Assembly (NCBI GenBank): GCA_011390955.1
Contig: JAABRM010000002.1
Coordinates: 207,879 to 271,878, forward strand
DNA length: 64,000 nucleotides
Direction of reading: 5' to 3'
Source: Oscillatoriales cyanobacterium
GTDB taxonomy: Bacteria > Cyanobacteriota > Cyanobacteriia > Cyanobacteriales > Laspinemataceae
Shown here: positions 43,111-53,044 of the stretch, piece by piece
Numbering within the stretch: the first letter of the stretch is position 1
Layout: each line of letters begins with the position of its first letter
Made by a program: the position numbers and the translations under genes
Notes under the pieces: model-generated
What the model saw: only the letters and a program-made list of their open reading frames with translations
Told to the model about the DNA's origin: nothing
Database searches by the model: none

Positions 43111-44404
43111 CTAATCCTTCAATGGCTTCGGCAGGGCCAACCAGGGAAACATAAGGGGTTTGTCCCAGATATTTACCAGCGGATGATTGGGCGATCGCGG
43201 CATTGACACTGGACACCGCTTCGGGAAACCTAGTATCAAATTCAATTCCCAGTCCAATGGTTTCATACCAGCCAAAAACTTGGGCTAATTGAGCATTAGT
43301 TTGTTTACCGAGGGCATATTGTCCCAGCAGCTTATTTTTAGATGCTTGAAGTTCTTCTGGGGTTAAGGGAATGTCACAGAGTCGTTGCACTTCATTGCGG
43401 AGACTTTCTAAGGCTAACAGGGTATTTTCTGGGGCTGTTCCCATATAGACCACAAACATGGCTGGATCTAAACGAGTGGGATAAAATGCGGAGACATCAT
43501 AAGCTAAACCGCGCTTTTCCCGCAACTCCACAAACAAGCGACTGGACAGACCATTTCCGAGGTAAGTATTGAGTAATTTTAATGCCGCATAATCAATACT
43601 ATTATCGTTTACATCATCGTGATGGTATTCCACTGCCGGGGCTAAATAGCCCAACATGACAATGGATTGTTGGGTGTCTTGGGCGGTGGATAAATGGCAA
43701 GGATTAGCGGTTATTTTCGGCAAGGTTAGCTTAGGGAATTGGTCTGGGGAAACTTGCCAATCGCCAAATATTTCCTCGACTAATTTTATCGCTATTTCTG
43801 GGTTAATCCGACCGGCAATACTAATTACAATATTATCTGGGTGAAAATAGCTTTGGTGATAATTTTGTATATCGGTGCGGGTAATTTTTTCTACGGTTGT
43901 TTCGGTTCCCAGGGCAGAAAAACCATAAGGATGTCCCGAATACATGGCTTCTCGGAGTTGCTCGAAGGCGACGGAAAACGGCTGTTCTTTTTGGGAGCGA
44001 ATTCCTTGGAGGGTGAGCCGTTTTTCTAGTTCTACTTCTGGTTCGGGGAAGGAAGGCGATCGCAGCAATTCATTCGCCAGTTTTAAGATTTCTGGAAAGT
44101 CCGCAGAGACGGTTTTCAGACTCATTAAAAAGTAGTCGGGGCTGCTATTGGTGCTTAAACTTGCCCCGACCGACTCGATTTTTTCGGCAATTTCAAAAGA
44201 AGATAATTGCTCAGTACCTTTGGTGAGGACTGCGGCCAAGAGATGAGACAATCCGGCCATTGCCAAAGGTTCACAGCGACTGCCAGCCCGGACAAATATC
44301 CGAGCGGCGATAATATCAGCAGCGGCATTTTCTACAGCGATCGCCACCATCCCATTTTTGAGCAATCTCCGCTGAACTATTGGCTGTAAAAGTGTATTGG
44401 TCAC
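43106..44404 (-). CDS. M16-family peptidase-like protein, zinc site missing
   Basis: The protein has 432 residues and a GTG start. It has the M16 fold (LLKNGMVAIAVENAAADIIAARIFVRAG near the N-terminus and the second M16_C domain around residues 180-360). In place of the zinc motif HxxEH it has HLLAA at residues 54-58, so it should be catalytically dead. It lies downstream of an active M16 gene in the same direction. This matches the two-subunit arrangement of mitochondrial-processing-peptidase-like enzymes, in which one subunit is inactive but helps bind substrate. Confidence 0.9.
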   Translation of the reverse strand: MTNTLLQPIVQRRLLKNGMVAIAVENAAADIIAARIFVRAGSRCEPLAMAGLSHLLAAVLTKGTEQLSSFEIAEKIESVGASLSTNSSPDYFLMSLKTVSADFPEILKLANELLRSPSFPEPEVELEKRLTLQGIRSQKEQPFSVAFEQLREAMYSGHPYGFSALGTETTVEKITRTDIQNYHQSYFHPDNIVISIAGRINPEIAIKLVEEIFGDWQVSPDQFPKLTLPKITANPCHLSTAQDTQQSIVMLGYLAPAVEYHHDDVNDNSIDYAALKLLNTYLGNGLSSRLFVELREKRGLAYDVSAFYPTRLDPAMFVVYMGTAPENTLLALESLRNEVQRLCDIPLTPEELQASKNKLLGQYALGKQTNAQLAQVFGWYETIGLGIEFDTRFPEAVSSVNAAIAQSSAGKYLGQTPYVSLVGPAEAIEGLE

Positions 44405-44573
44405 GCGATTTTTTTCCGTTACAACAGTAAAAAACTTCTCTTAAATCGAGCCGTCAGCTTTCCGCTTTCAGCTTCAGATCGCAGAGAATTGGGGGAAATT
44501 TGGCAAACTTCCCCCAATCAAACAAATTTCCATCAAACAACTTCCCATCAAACCACTTTTCCTGCATACCGGA

Positions 44574-45953
44574 TCAAGAATAGGGTTGAATTTCTGCGAC
44601 GGCGTAACATTCAGGAGAAAGATACCGAGAAGCCAGATTTTGCAGGTCTTCAGGTTGAAATGACTGAATTTCTTCGGGATAGGAAACCGCCACTTCTGCC
44701 CGGGCAATGGTTTGATAGTAACCATAAAGACCGGCAAGTTGGCTGGCCGTTTCCGTGGAAAAGGCATAATCATTACAGAGAAGCCGCTTACCTCTGGCAA
44801 GTTCTGCGGGAGTAATGGGCTCGGAGTGCAGTTCCGCGAGGCGATCGCCAATCAGCGATTCCACCAGGTGAATATTTTCTGCCTCCAACCAAGCATTAAT
44901 CGTAAAGATACTGGAATCTTGTTGCAAAGAGAAATTGCTGCTAATGTCTTGGACTAAATGCTTTTCTTCCCGGAGTTCTCGCACTAAGCGGGAAGTGCGG
45001 CCTTCCGCCAACAGCACTGCCAACAAGTCCAGACCATAAGCGTCGTGAAGTTGGCCTACTCCCGGTCCGATCCAAGCCATCATTAATCGGGATCCTTCCA
45101 GCCGGGGTAAAAACATTTGGCGGCGGCGAATTTCTCTAATGGGTGGTTCTGTTTTCACGATGGGCGTTTCCGAATGACAATTGGTGGGAAAATCCCGAAA
45201 CGCTTGTTCGACTAAGGCTAATGCTTGGTCTTCACCTACCCCACCGACGATCGTGACGGTCATATTCTCTGGTTGGTAGTGGGTACTGTGAAACTGGCGC
45301 ATTTGTTGAGGCGATCGCTGCATTAACCCAGGAATATCACCCAGAACTGACCGACCGTAAGGATGCTGTTGATACACCATTTCTATCAATGCTTGAAAAG
45401 CGATCCAATCAGGATTATCCGCCTCTTGGCGAATTTCCTCAAACACCACATCTCGTTCCCGGATAAATTCATCTTCAGGAAAAGCGGGATGTAATAAAAT
45501 ATCGGCTAAAGGCGCTAACGACTGTTTTAAATATTCCGTAGCGGTCATAATAAAAAAGTGAGCATAATCATGGCTGGTGGCCGCATTAGTCATCCCGCCC
45601 ACATTTTCAATCAGCCAATCAAAGGATCCGGGCGGTAAATTATCAGTGCCTTTAAAGATCATGTGTTCCAGAAAATGAGCCATCCCTGTCCAAGCATCTG
45701 GCTCCCGTGAAGCCCCCGCTTTCACCCACACATCTACCACCGATACTGGGGTAGCTCTCAGGTATTGATGAATCACCGTTAATCCGTTACTGAGCTTAAA
45801 GACTTTGGCGGGAAACTTTGAGCTAGTGGGTATTACAGACAATTTATGTGATTTCCCATCTAAATGTAATTGCTTTGAATATATCCTAGCTTTTTCTGGC
45901 AAGGGAAAATTAACAACCTGATGGAAAGTGTTCTTGGTTATGGGTCCAGTCAT
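44574..45953 (-). CDS. M16-family zinc peptidase, active subunit
   Basis: The 459-residue protein has the inverted zinc motif H93-F-L-E96-H97 in MAHFLEHMIFKGT and the distal glutamate in EEIRQEADNP (about E173), so it is predicted active. The C-terminal domain keeps the usual M16_C features (GRTSRLVRELREEKHLVQDISS). It is probably an insulinase/processing-peptidase-type enzyme that degrades or matures peptides, paired with the inactive subunit downstream. The 169-bp gap between them has no strong terminator. Confidence 0.92.
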   Translation of the reverse strand: MTGPITKNTFHQVVNFPLPEKARIYSKQLHLDGKSHKLSVIPTSSKFPAKVFKLSNGLTVIHQYLRATPVSVVDVWVKAGASREPDAWTGMAHFLEHMIFKGTDNLPPGSFDWLIENVGGMTNAATSHDYAHFFIMTATEYLKQSLAPLADILLHPAFPEDEFIRERDVVFEEIRQEADNPDWIAFQALIEMVYQQHPYGRSVLGDIPGLMQRSPQQMRQFHSTHYQPENMTVTIVGGVGEDQALALVEQAFRDFPTNCHSETPIVKTEPPIREIRRRQMFLPRLEGSRLMMAWIGPGVGQLHDAYGLDLLAVLLAEGRTSRLVRELREEKHLVQDISSNFSLQQDSSIFTINAWLEAENIHLVESLIGDRLAELHSEPITPAELARGKRLLCNDYAFSTETASQLAGLYGYYQTIARAEVAVSYPEEIQSFQPEDLQNLASRYLSPECYAVAEIQPYS

Positions 45954-46609
45954 AGCAAGTCCTCATTGATTATCGAGATTTGAAACTCAGGCAGCGCGTG
46001 CGTCTTTTCTTTCTGAGCAATCACTCATTGACTCTATTCATTTTTCCCCTTCCTTACTTGTTTGGGTCTTGCTTATCTGAGATGACGATTTCACAGTTCT
46101 GATTAATTTTGATTAATTTTGAGTCAAATCAAATTATCAAGAATCTGTGACTTTTTGGTTTTCCTTCCGGTGTAAATTTCCTGATTTTTTGTTAAACCTG
46201 CCTAGAATTTCCGATTTGATTTAGCATAATTAGCATGATGAGTTAGACTTTCATCAATTTTAAGGTAAATTTGCTGAAATATTTAATATTAATGTTTATT
46301 TAATATTTAGCATCAATTTTACCATAGCAAAATCAGGGAATTTGGGATTGGCTTTTGACCAAATAATTTGATGATTTCGGCTAGATGACTCATCAAAAGG
46401 TTAATTTATTAAATAATTTGCTAAATATTCATGGTATGATGTACCAAATATCGATTGATTTTTTCAGAAAAACACGCAATTTTGCTTAAATTAATCCCGG
46501 TGGGAAAGTTTTTTGCTAAAATAAACCCACACCTGTTCAGCAAGCTACCCAAACCCCTGGTTACAGGGGGCGGTACTTCCAGAACATCACCATCCAAGAG
46601 ACAGACTCC
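45954..46609. other. Long AT-rich intergenic region upstream of clpP
   Basis: These 656 bp lie between divergent genes. They are AT-rich with runs such as GATTAATTTTGATTAATTTTG. No ORF, repeat family or RNA gene is recognised. It probably holds the promoters and a leader of clpP. Confidence 0.5.
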
Positions 46610-47212
46610 ATGATTCCTACGGTTATTGAACAATCTGGTCGGGGCGAACGCGCTTTTGACATCTATTCGCGTTTGTTGCGCGATCGCATCATTTTCCTCG
46701 GACAACAAGTTGACTCAGACTTAGCCAACCTGATCGTGGCACAGATGCTATTTCTAGAAGCGGAGGATCCGGAGAAAGATATCTATCTGTATATCAACTC
46801 TCCAGGCGGTTCGGTGACTGCCGGTATGGGGATTTTTGACACCATGAATCAAATTCGCCCTGATGTCTGCACCATCTGCTTAGGGTTAGCTGCCAGTATG
46901 GGCGCTTTCTTACTCAGTGCTGGAGCGAAAGGGAAGCGGATGAGTTTACCTCATTCTCGGATTATGATTCACCAACCGCTGGGCGGCGCTCAAGGCCAAG
47001 CCACGGATATTGAAATCCAAGCTAGAGAGATATTATACCACAAACAACGCCTCAACCAACTGTTAGCTGCTCACACAGGTCAACCCCTGGAGCGGATCCA
47101 AGAGGATACAGAACGGGACTTTTTCATGTCTGCGGAAGAGTCCAAAGAGTATGGATTAATCGATCAAGTGATTCAACGGCGTCCCACGATCGCTCGTCCG
47201 GTTGCCGTTTAA
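46610..47212 (+). CDS. clpP: ATP-dependent Clp protease proteolytic subunit
   Basis: The 200-residue protein has the catalytic triad S96 (GLAASMGAF), H121 (MIHQPLGG) and D170 (ERDFF). It forms tetradecameric barrels with Clp ATPases. Cyanobacteria have several clpP copies plus clpR. This one keeps all active residues and is not a ClpR. No clpX or second clpP is adjacent, unlike the common clpP-clpX arrangement. Confidence 0.96.
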   Translation: MIPTVIEQSGRGERAFDIYSRLLRDRIIFLGQQVDSDLANLIVAQMLFLEAEDPEKDIYLYINSPGGSVTAGMGIFDTMNQIRPDVCTICLGLAASMGAFLLSAGAKGKRMSLPHSRIMIHQPLGGAQGQATDIEIQAREILYHKQRLNQLLAAHTGQPLERIQEDTERDFFMSAEESKEYGLIDQVIQRRPTIARPVAV

Positions 47213-47232
47213 TCCTGGGATTGATTCAGCGA

Positions 47233-47277
47233 TAAAAAAACCCCTAAATCTTGGCAAGAGGATTTAGGGGTTTTTTG
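47233..47277 (+). terminator. Terminator of clpP
   Basis: A perfect stem AAAACCCCTAAATC/GATTTAGGGGTTTT with a 10-nt loop is followed by a T-run, 20 bp after the clpP stop. The A-run on its other side means it may also serve the convergent gene at 47295. Confidence 0.92.
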
Positions 47278-47294
47278 ATTGATTAGATTTAACT

Positions 47295-48176
47295 TTAAGT
47301 CGGGTTGGGCTGGGTTTGTAGGTAATGCAAGAAGTCTAATAATTCTTCATCGCTGAGTTGCGATCGCGCTCGCTTGTTATACCGTCCTTGGAGAAACTCC
47401 CGCCCTTGGGTATTATCCCAACCTAGGCGCTGAATTTCTACGGTAGTTTGAGCAATCTTTTTTTTGCGTTCATCATCGGATAATAGGCTGGGGAGGGCGG
47501 GAACATCCTCTCCGGTCATGGTTTCCGTTGCCCGATCGGTGGCAACGGGGTAGGACGAGTATAGATCGGCAGTGGCGGGCGCCTGGGTGGGGCTGGGTGA
47601 GGGGGCGATCGCCTGCCCCGAAATCGCCGAAAATTCTCGGTCAGTCTCGAATGGTTCAAAGGATTTTGGCGGTGTTGACCACGCGGACATATCCTCTGAT
47701 GTGCTCTGATGCTTCGGTGGAGAATAATAGTCTTGACTGGAAACTAACCACTCTTCTCTCGGATCGGCAATCTCTGAAGTCCCATAGTTACTAGGCAAAT
47801 CCCTGGGAAGGGCTTCAGATTCGAGATTCGCCAAATCGGGACTCTGGGGGCGATCGCTAATTTGTGGCCGATTTCTGGGGCTGGAGTGCGATCGGCTTCC
47901 ACCACTCACCCCGGACAAACCCGCTGATGGCTGATGGGACACAACCGGACGAGAAGCCCCTTGATGCAATGTCGCGTCAAAACTAATGGCACCCAAAGCT
48001 CTCAGTCTGGCTCGATCCTCGGCCATTTCTAAGGTATCTTCAGCGGCTAAACCTGTGGCGAGAGTGACATCATCAACGATCGCCAAAACCCTGACTAAAT
48101 ACTTGCCTTGGTATATATTGATTAACTCAGAAATTAAGCTTCCTCTGGGATAAGCTTGCCGAAATTCATTTAACAT
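47295..48176 (-). CDS. Conserved cyanobacterial protein of unknown function
   Basis: The protein has 293 residues. The N-terminal 85 residues (GSLISELINIYQGKYLVRVLAIVDDVTLATGLAAEDTLEMAEDRARLRAL) are conserved-looking and helical with a beta hairpin. A long Ser/Pro-rich disordered linker follows. The C-terminal 55 residues (KKKIAQTTVEIQRLGWDNTQGREFLQGRYNKRARSQLSDEELLDFLHYLQT) form a helical domain that I recognise only as recurrent in cyanobacterial hypothetical proteins. There is no signal peptide, so it is cytoplasmic. The function is unknown. Confidence 0.7.
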   Translation of the reverse strand: MLNEFRQAYPRGSLISELINIYQGKYLVRVLAIVDDVTLATGLAAEDTLEMAEDRARLRALGAISFDATLHQGASRPVVSHQPSAGLSGVSGGSRSHSSPRNRPQISDRPQSPDLANLESEALPRDLPSNYGTSEIADPREEWLVSSQDYYSPPKHQSTSEDMSAWSTPPKSFEPFETDREFSAISGQAIAPSPSPTQAPATADLYSSYPVATDRATETMTGEDVPALPSLLSDDERKKKIAQTTVEIQRLGWDNTQGREFLQGRYNKRARSQLSDEELLDFLHYLQTQPNPT

Positions 48177-48307
48177 AATGACGAAAAAATAGTTGCCGAG
48201 CGTTTTTTCGGATATAGATGCGAGATATTTCTTCCCCCAGGGGGCGACCAGCCCTACCAGGGGTAAGAATTCAATCTCACTGTAACGGATGCGATCGAAA
48301 AAGTCTA

Positions 48308-48680
48308 ATCAAAAATATTTGTTATTTGTTATTTGTTATTTGTTGATTGTTGTTTGTTGCCCCCCCTTTGAAGGGGGGGTTGTTGTTTGTTGTTTGTTGT
48401 TTGTTACTTGGTACTTGTTACTCGTTACTTGTCACCTGGAACCAAAAACCAAAGAATCCCTACCCAACAACCACCTTGCCCTGAGCCCAGTCGAAGTCGA
48501 AGGGCAACCAACAACCAAAGAATCCCTACCCAACAACCAACAACAACCCCCCCAACCCCCCGTCAACGGGGGGCAACCAACAACGATCGACCAACAACCA
48601 ACAACCAACAACCAACAACCAACAACGATCAACGATCAACCAACAACCAACAACCAACAACCAACAACCAACAAATCAAT
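48308..48680. repeat. Heptamer repeat arrays with mixed units and a GCCCTGAGCC element
   Basis: GTTATTT and GTTGTTT units are interrupted by a CCCCCCCTTTGAAGGGGGGG hairpin. Beyond these come CAACAAC units carrying GCCCTGAGCCCAGTCGAAG-type and CCCCCCGTCAACGGGGG palindromes. It is a composite of several repeat families. Confidence 0.85.
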
Positions 48681-48689
48681 CATAAATCG

Positions 48690-49555
48690 TGCAGTAAATT
48701 GCCACTTTCTTATAAAATAATGAAGATTATTAATCTGGGTTGCTAAAACGCTCATGTAATGGCAACCATCTTGGAGATCCCCGGCAACGATGGTTAAGAT
48801 GTTCTACAACCACTCTTAAACGTCCAATCTACTTGCTGGACTGGGGATATCCCCGACAAGTGCAGTCAGTGAAATCTGTTGAACTTGTCTACCCTGCGGA
48901 GGGACGATCGAGGTATGCTTTTGTCCCATAGCTCTGGTCCCTCACTTCTGAGATCCCGGATCGATTAATGCTCTAGAGAGGCAAAATACTGCTCCTTGGT
49001 AGTACCAAAAGTCAGAAAGGCGGCTGGCAATCTGGCTGTTGTATTCTGTTAGTTCAGCCGCTAATCATTGGTTATAAGCGATCGCGATCGAATCATCTCA
49101 CGTCCGGCAAGCTTCTTGAGCGTCTGTTGGATGAAACGCTTGTAACTTTGGTTACGCAACCGTCCCTAGTACATCTCTAGAATGATCCAGTTGGATGGTT
49201 CCGATCCAAACCCTAATTCCAGACCGTTTTGCTTTCCCGGATGGTGATACTCGGACATAAGAGCGTCCATCAACCCAATCACGCTTTTCTGCGGTGTCTT
49301 GTCTGAGCGAGAGTAGGGTGAGAGTCAAAGCCAACCGGCGAACAGGGGGCGTTAATTTGTTCGGCAAGTCTCCAGATCCAGGTAAATTATGGGGTTCTCA
49401 AGGTGGGAACCTTGCTGACGTGGGTAAACTTGGTCATCATGGCACTAAAATTTCTGTAACTGTGCAATGCATGATGGTCAATCATCCTAGGCATTTGAAC
49501 CAGAAAGCTACCCACAAATTCAACTGCATAATCATAAAAAAGGACCGATCGCTGC
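48690..49555. other. Unexplained 0.87-kb region upstream of the RNB-family gene
   Basis: Base composition here is balanced, not AT-rich like other gaps, and no heptamer arrays occur. Short frames on both strands (49152-49367 minus, 49294-49599 plus) overlap each other and encode no protein I recognise. I also do not recognise a standard RNA (no RNase P, tmRNA or SRP signatures). It may be a decayed gene, a long leader or an unknown RNA. Confidence 0.35.
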
Positions 49556-51943
49556 ATGGAATTTTCAATCGCTACATTACTAGCAAATTTTACCGATGAT
49601 AAATTGGTCGCTCCCAAAATTTTAGAAAAAAAATTGGGATGCCACGATGATGTCAGTCAGCGCCAATTACAAATTGCTTTAGATGCTTTGGAAAAAATTG
49701 GCTTGCTGGTTAAAGATAAAGGCCGCTATCGACGAAACCCGGATCAAGAACTGGTGGAGGCGAAATTACGTTGTTCTAGTAAAGGCTTTTGTTTTGCGAT
49801 TCAAGACCAAGAAGGCACTGAGGATATTTATATCCGCGAGAGCAATCTGAGTAATGCTTGGAATGGCGATCGTGTATTGGTAAATATCATCAAAGAAGGC
49901 AGCCGCCGTCGTTCTCCCGAAGGCGAAGTGCGCCTAATTTTAGAACGGGCAAATCCTTCGGTTTTAGCGCGAGTCAAAAAACAAAATACTGTTTATGAAG
50001 CCGTACCTTTGGATGACCGATTACTTTTTGATGTAATCCTCAAAGAAAACGGCGTCAATCTGGAAAATGCGATCGAGTATTTAGTCCATGTAGAAATATT
50101 GCGCTATCCCCTCGGTTCCAATCCCCCAGTCGGACGAGTGGCCCAAGTCCTGGGTCTAGATGCGGAAGATGCCAACGACCTAGATATTGTCTGCTGCAAA
50201 CACGATTTACCCCGCAATTTTTCCGACAATGTGGTCGAATTCACCAAGGGAATGCCGATTCAATTGCGGAAAAATGACCTCAAAGATCGGCTGGATCTGC
50301 GAGATAAATTGACCTTAAGTTTTGTCCCATTACCCTGGGGCTTAAAACTGTCCCCTGGTTCGGCCATCATCGATCATGGTTTTACTATAGAAAAAATCGA
50401 TGACTCTCATTGGCGCTTAGGGGTGCATACTTCTGACGTAGCCCACTATGTTAAACAAGAAACACCTTTAGACCGGGAAGCTCGCAAACGCGGTGTATCC
50501 GTCTATTTGGAAGACAAAGTAATTCCGATTTTCCCAGAAAGCATTTCCGTAGATCGCTGCTCTTTATTACCAGATTGTGAACGACTAGCCCTATCGATTC
50601 TAATTACTTTGGACAATGAAGGGAAAGTTGAAGAATTTGAAATTAAAAGCACTGCCATTTCTGTAGATCATCTGGTCAGTATCAGTGGTGACAGCGCCGA
50701 AGTCAATGGGAATTCTCAGGGTGAAGCGCCTAAATGGGTAGAAATTAAATCAATTAACACCACTCGACCAACGGAACATGACCTATCCCCCCCTGCCCTA
50801 GAAATGTTGGCGCAGTTGTCTGACTTAGCGCAAAAGGTTCGCACACAGCGGCAAGCCCGAGGTGGCTTTGAACTGAATCAACCCCTGAATCAATATGGCA
50901 TTAGTCCTTCTCCTTATGATGAAGAAGGGATTATGGGGGGATTAAGTCAGATTGGGATGTCCGGGCCTCAAGGGATGATCTGTGAGTTGACCATTTTGGC
51001 CAATCAACTGGTGGCATCTCATTTAAAGGAACTCTCAATTCCGGCGATTTACCAAATTCAGTCCGCCCCAGATCCAGAAGAGGTAGAAGAAATTGCGAAA
51101 CTAGCGATCCAGATGGGGGTAGAACTTCAGATCGAAAATCCAGAGGCGGTGACCCCTCGCGATTACCAACAATTTACCAAGTTGTTGGGCCAATCCACTA
51201 ATGAGCGGGTTTTGACTTATTTGTTAGAGTCCAGTCTCAAAGCCCCGATGTATAGTATGAATCCAGCCTCCCATTTTGGTCTGGCTTTGGATAGCTATTT
51301 GCACTGCACTTCGCCCCTGCGTCGTTATCAGGATTTGATGGTGCAACGAGTTCTATATGTTGTGTTTGAATCAGGGCGCGATCGCAAATCAACCCGTGCC
51401 AAAGAACGAATCAATCTGCACCATAGTAATTGCCACGGTCAAATTACCTGGAATGTCCTAGCCCCAGATGTGCAAAATGAATTAGAAAGTGAGTTGGCTG
51501 GAGTCGTCAATCATTTGACCGATCGCACCAGATTAACTCAGGAAGCGGAAGCGGATCTGCAAGGATTGAAAAAAGCCGCCCTAATGAAAAAACGCACTGG
51601 GGAAATTTTCTCTGGGTTGATTACCGGGGTGCAGTCTTACGGCTTCTTTGTGGAAATTGAATTAGAAGGTTCAAATGGTTTCCCCATTCGTCTCGAAGGA
51701 CTCGTTCATGTGTCTTCCCTGAAAGATGACTGGTATGAATATCGTTCTCGACAACAAACCCTAGTCGGTCGCAAGAACCGCAAGCAATATCGCTTGGGCG
51801 ATCAAGTGGAAGTCGAGGTTAAAAGTGTGGATTACTATCGTCAACAAATTGACTTAGTAGCTGTTGGTGGTGGCAGTACCGCCAGCATGGATTATGAACC
51901 GGATGAGCCTTATTACAATGATGATGAGTATCAAAGATATTAA
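49556..51943 (+). CDS. RNase II/R-family (RNB) protein, Zam-like
   Basis: The protein has 795 residues. An N-terminal winged-helix/cold-shock part (VSQRQLQIALDALEKIGLLVKDKGRYRRNP, then RCSSKGFCFAIQ) is followed by an RNB domain (about 235-600) and a C-terminal S1 domain (about 690-775, GEIFSGLITGVQSYGFFVEIE). RNB landmarks are present: WRLGVHTSDVAHYV, SVYLEDKVIPIFPESIS and LHCTSPLRRYQDL. However, the usual catalytic stretch (D-x5-D-x-D-D after RRDLRD) is replaced by SPGSAIIDHGF, leaving one Asp of four. This fits my recollection of cyanobacterial Zam proteins (linked to acetazolamide resistance). It may bind RNA without degrading it. Confidence 0.85.
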   Translation: MEFSIATLLANFTDDKLVAPKILEKKLGCHDDVSQRQLQIALDALEKIGLLVKDKGRYRRNPDQELVEAKLRCSSKGFCFAIQDQEGTEDIYIRESNLSNAWNGDRVLVNIIKEGSRRRSPEGEVRLILERANPSVLARVKKQNTVYEAVPLDDRLLFDVILKENGVNLENAIEYLVHVEILRYPLGSNPPVGRVAQVLGLDAEDANDLDIVCCKHDLPRNFSDNVVEFTKGMPIQLRKNDLKDRLDLRDKLTLSFVPLPWGLKLSPGSAIIDHGFTIEKIDDSHWRLGVHTSDVAHYVKQETPLDREARKRGVSVYLEDKVIPIFPESISVDRCSLLPDCERLALSILITLDNEGKVEEFEIKSTAISVDHLVSISGDSAEVNGNSQGEAPKWVEIKSINTTRPTEHDLSPPALEMLAQLSDLAQKVRTQRQARGGFELNQPLNQYGISPSPYDEEGIMGGLSQIGMSGPQGMICELTILANQLVASHLKELSIPAIYQIQSAPDPEEVEEIAKLAIQMGVELQIENPEAVTPRDYQQFTKLLGQSTNERVLTYLLESSLKAPMYSMNPASHFGLALDSYLHCTSPLRRYQDLMVQRVLYVVFESGRDRKSTRAKERINLHHSNCHGQITWNVLAPDVQNELESELAGVVNHLTDRTRLTQEAEADLQGLKKAALMKKRTGEIFSGLITGVQSYGFFVEIELEGSNGFPIRLEGLVHVSSLKDDWYEYRSRQQTLVGRKNRKQYRLGDQVEVEVKSVDYYRQQIDLVAVGGGSTASMDYEPDEPYYNDDEYQRY

Positions 51944-51953
51944 TCTTTGATTA

Positions 51954-52072
51954 TAGCACTTTGCGGAGTTATGAAGTACAGAAAAAACCTGTCATTCCCG
52001 CCCCACGCCTTCGCGGGGGTAAACTCCGACGGGAATCCAAAAAACCTCTGTACTTCATCCAATAAAAACCGC
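51954..52072. repeat. GAAGTACAGA palindromic element
   Basis: The inner arms ATGAAGTACAGAAAAAACCT and AAAACCTCTGTACTTCAT flank a core (CATTCCCGCC ... GACGGGAATCC) that resembles the MITE family 1 core. It lies immediately downstream of the RNB-family gene and might form its 3' hairpin. Confidence 0.75.
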
Positions 52073-52102
52073 GATAATCTTTGATTGATTGGTCTTTATA
52101 AC

Positions 52103-52352
52103 TGAAGAAACCCGGTTTCTGCTGTTGGGAGAAAGAAACCGGGTTTCTGTTGTTGGGGCATAGAAACCGGGTTTCTGTTGTTGGGGCATAGAAACCGGGT
52201 TTCTTCTGTGAATATCACGAGTTATCTGTGGGAAGCGAAAAAGAAACCCGGTTTCTGAGTTGATGGGGGTGGCTGTTGGGGCAAAGAAACCGGGTTTCTG
52301 CTGTGGGTATTAGGAGTTATCTGTGGGAAGCGAGAAAGAAACCCGGTTTCTA
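52103..52352. repeat. Array 1 of AGAAACCNGGTTTCT palindromes (7 units)
   Basis: There are seven near-identical 15-17-bp palindromes (AAGAAACCCGGTTTCTG or its alternate form). The spacers are also repeated (TGTTGGGGCA, TATCACGAGTTATCTGTGGG). The last unit cuts into the 5' end of a brnT remnant. Confidence 0.9.
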
Positions 52353-52357
52353 AGTCA

Positions 52358-52578
52358 GTAAATTTCTTTGAAGAAGCTGAATCGGTTTTCTTTGATGATT
52401 ATGCGGTTCAATTTTGGGATGAAGCACATTCGCAAGATAACGTTTTTTGCTTTTAGGCTTAAGCTCTAAAATGATAATATTACTGGTAGTGCATTGTTTT
52501 AGAGAAAAAGATTCTATCATTAGAATCATATCAGCCAGAAAAGCCACTAAAAACGAAAGTAAAGAATATAGGAGATAA
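52358..52578 (+). pseudogene. Decayed BrnT toxin gene
   Basis: The frame VNFFEEAESVFFDDYAVQFWDEAHSQD is followed, after a one-base deletion near 52440 (GATAACG instead of GATGAACG), by RFLLLGLSSKMIILLVVHCF and REKDSIIRIISARKATKNES. This is the BrnT ribonuclease toxin minus its first 20 or so residues (MxFEWDxxK). It has been truncated by the palindrome array and frameshifted. BrnT is normally neutralised by the downstream BrnA. Confidence 0.8.
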
Positions 52579-52582
52579 ACCA

Positions 52583-52793
52583 ATGGAACCGGAATACGAC
52601 CTGTCAAAAATAAAAAAAAGACCAAATACTTTTGCTAAACAGTTGAAAAAAACAAGTCACGCTTTCCGTGGGGATTGATGTGATAGAATATTTTGAGATG
52701 ATGGCTCAAGAAAAAGGGATATCTTATCAAGAGCTAATTAATCTTTATTTGCAAGATTGTGTTACTTATGGGCGCAAATTATCGGTCAATTAG
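52583..52793 (+). pseudogene. Frameshifted BrnA antitoxin gene
   Basis: The gene starts MEPEYDLSKIKKRPNTFAKQ, typical of BrnA. An extra A in a seven-A run near 52650 then shifts the frame; correcting it gives QVTLSVGIDVIEYFEMMAQEKGISYQELINLYLQDCV. Five bases separate it from the brnT stop, as in functional brnTA operons. Both partners are dead or mis-assembled at homopolymers. Confidence 0.8.
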
Positions 52794-53044
52794 CGTCCCT
52801 GGGAAACCAATAATCTCCTCTATAGAGAAATCGCGCTAAGTTCCTAGTCTCGCCAACAGCAAAGTAAAGATTTGTCACAAAAAGGTTGACATTTTCCATC
52901 TCTATGATTAGGATAGCGTGCAGTAGGTTGGAAACGGCCAAGTTGAAGCACCAAGAGCCGATGCCATCCTATTTAGCATCCTGGAAACAGGCACGATTTA
53001 GCCGAAGTGAGGGAGTTATCAACTAGGGAAGGATGCCTAAATTG

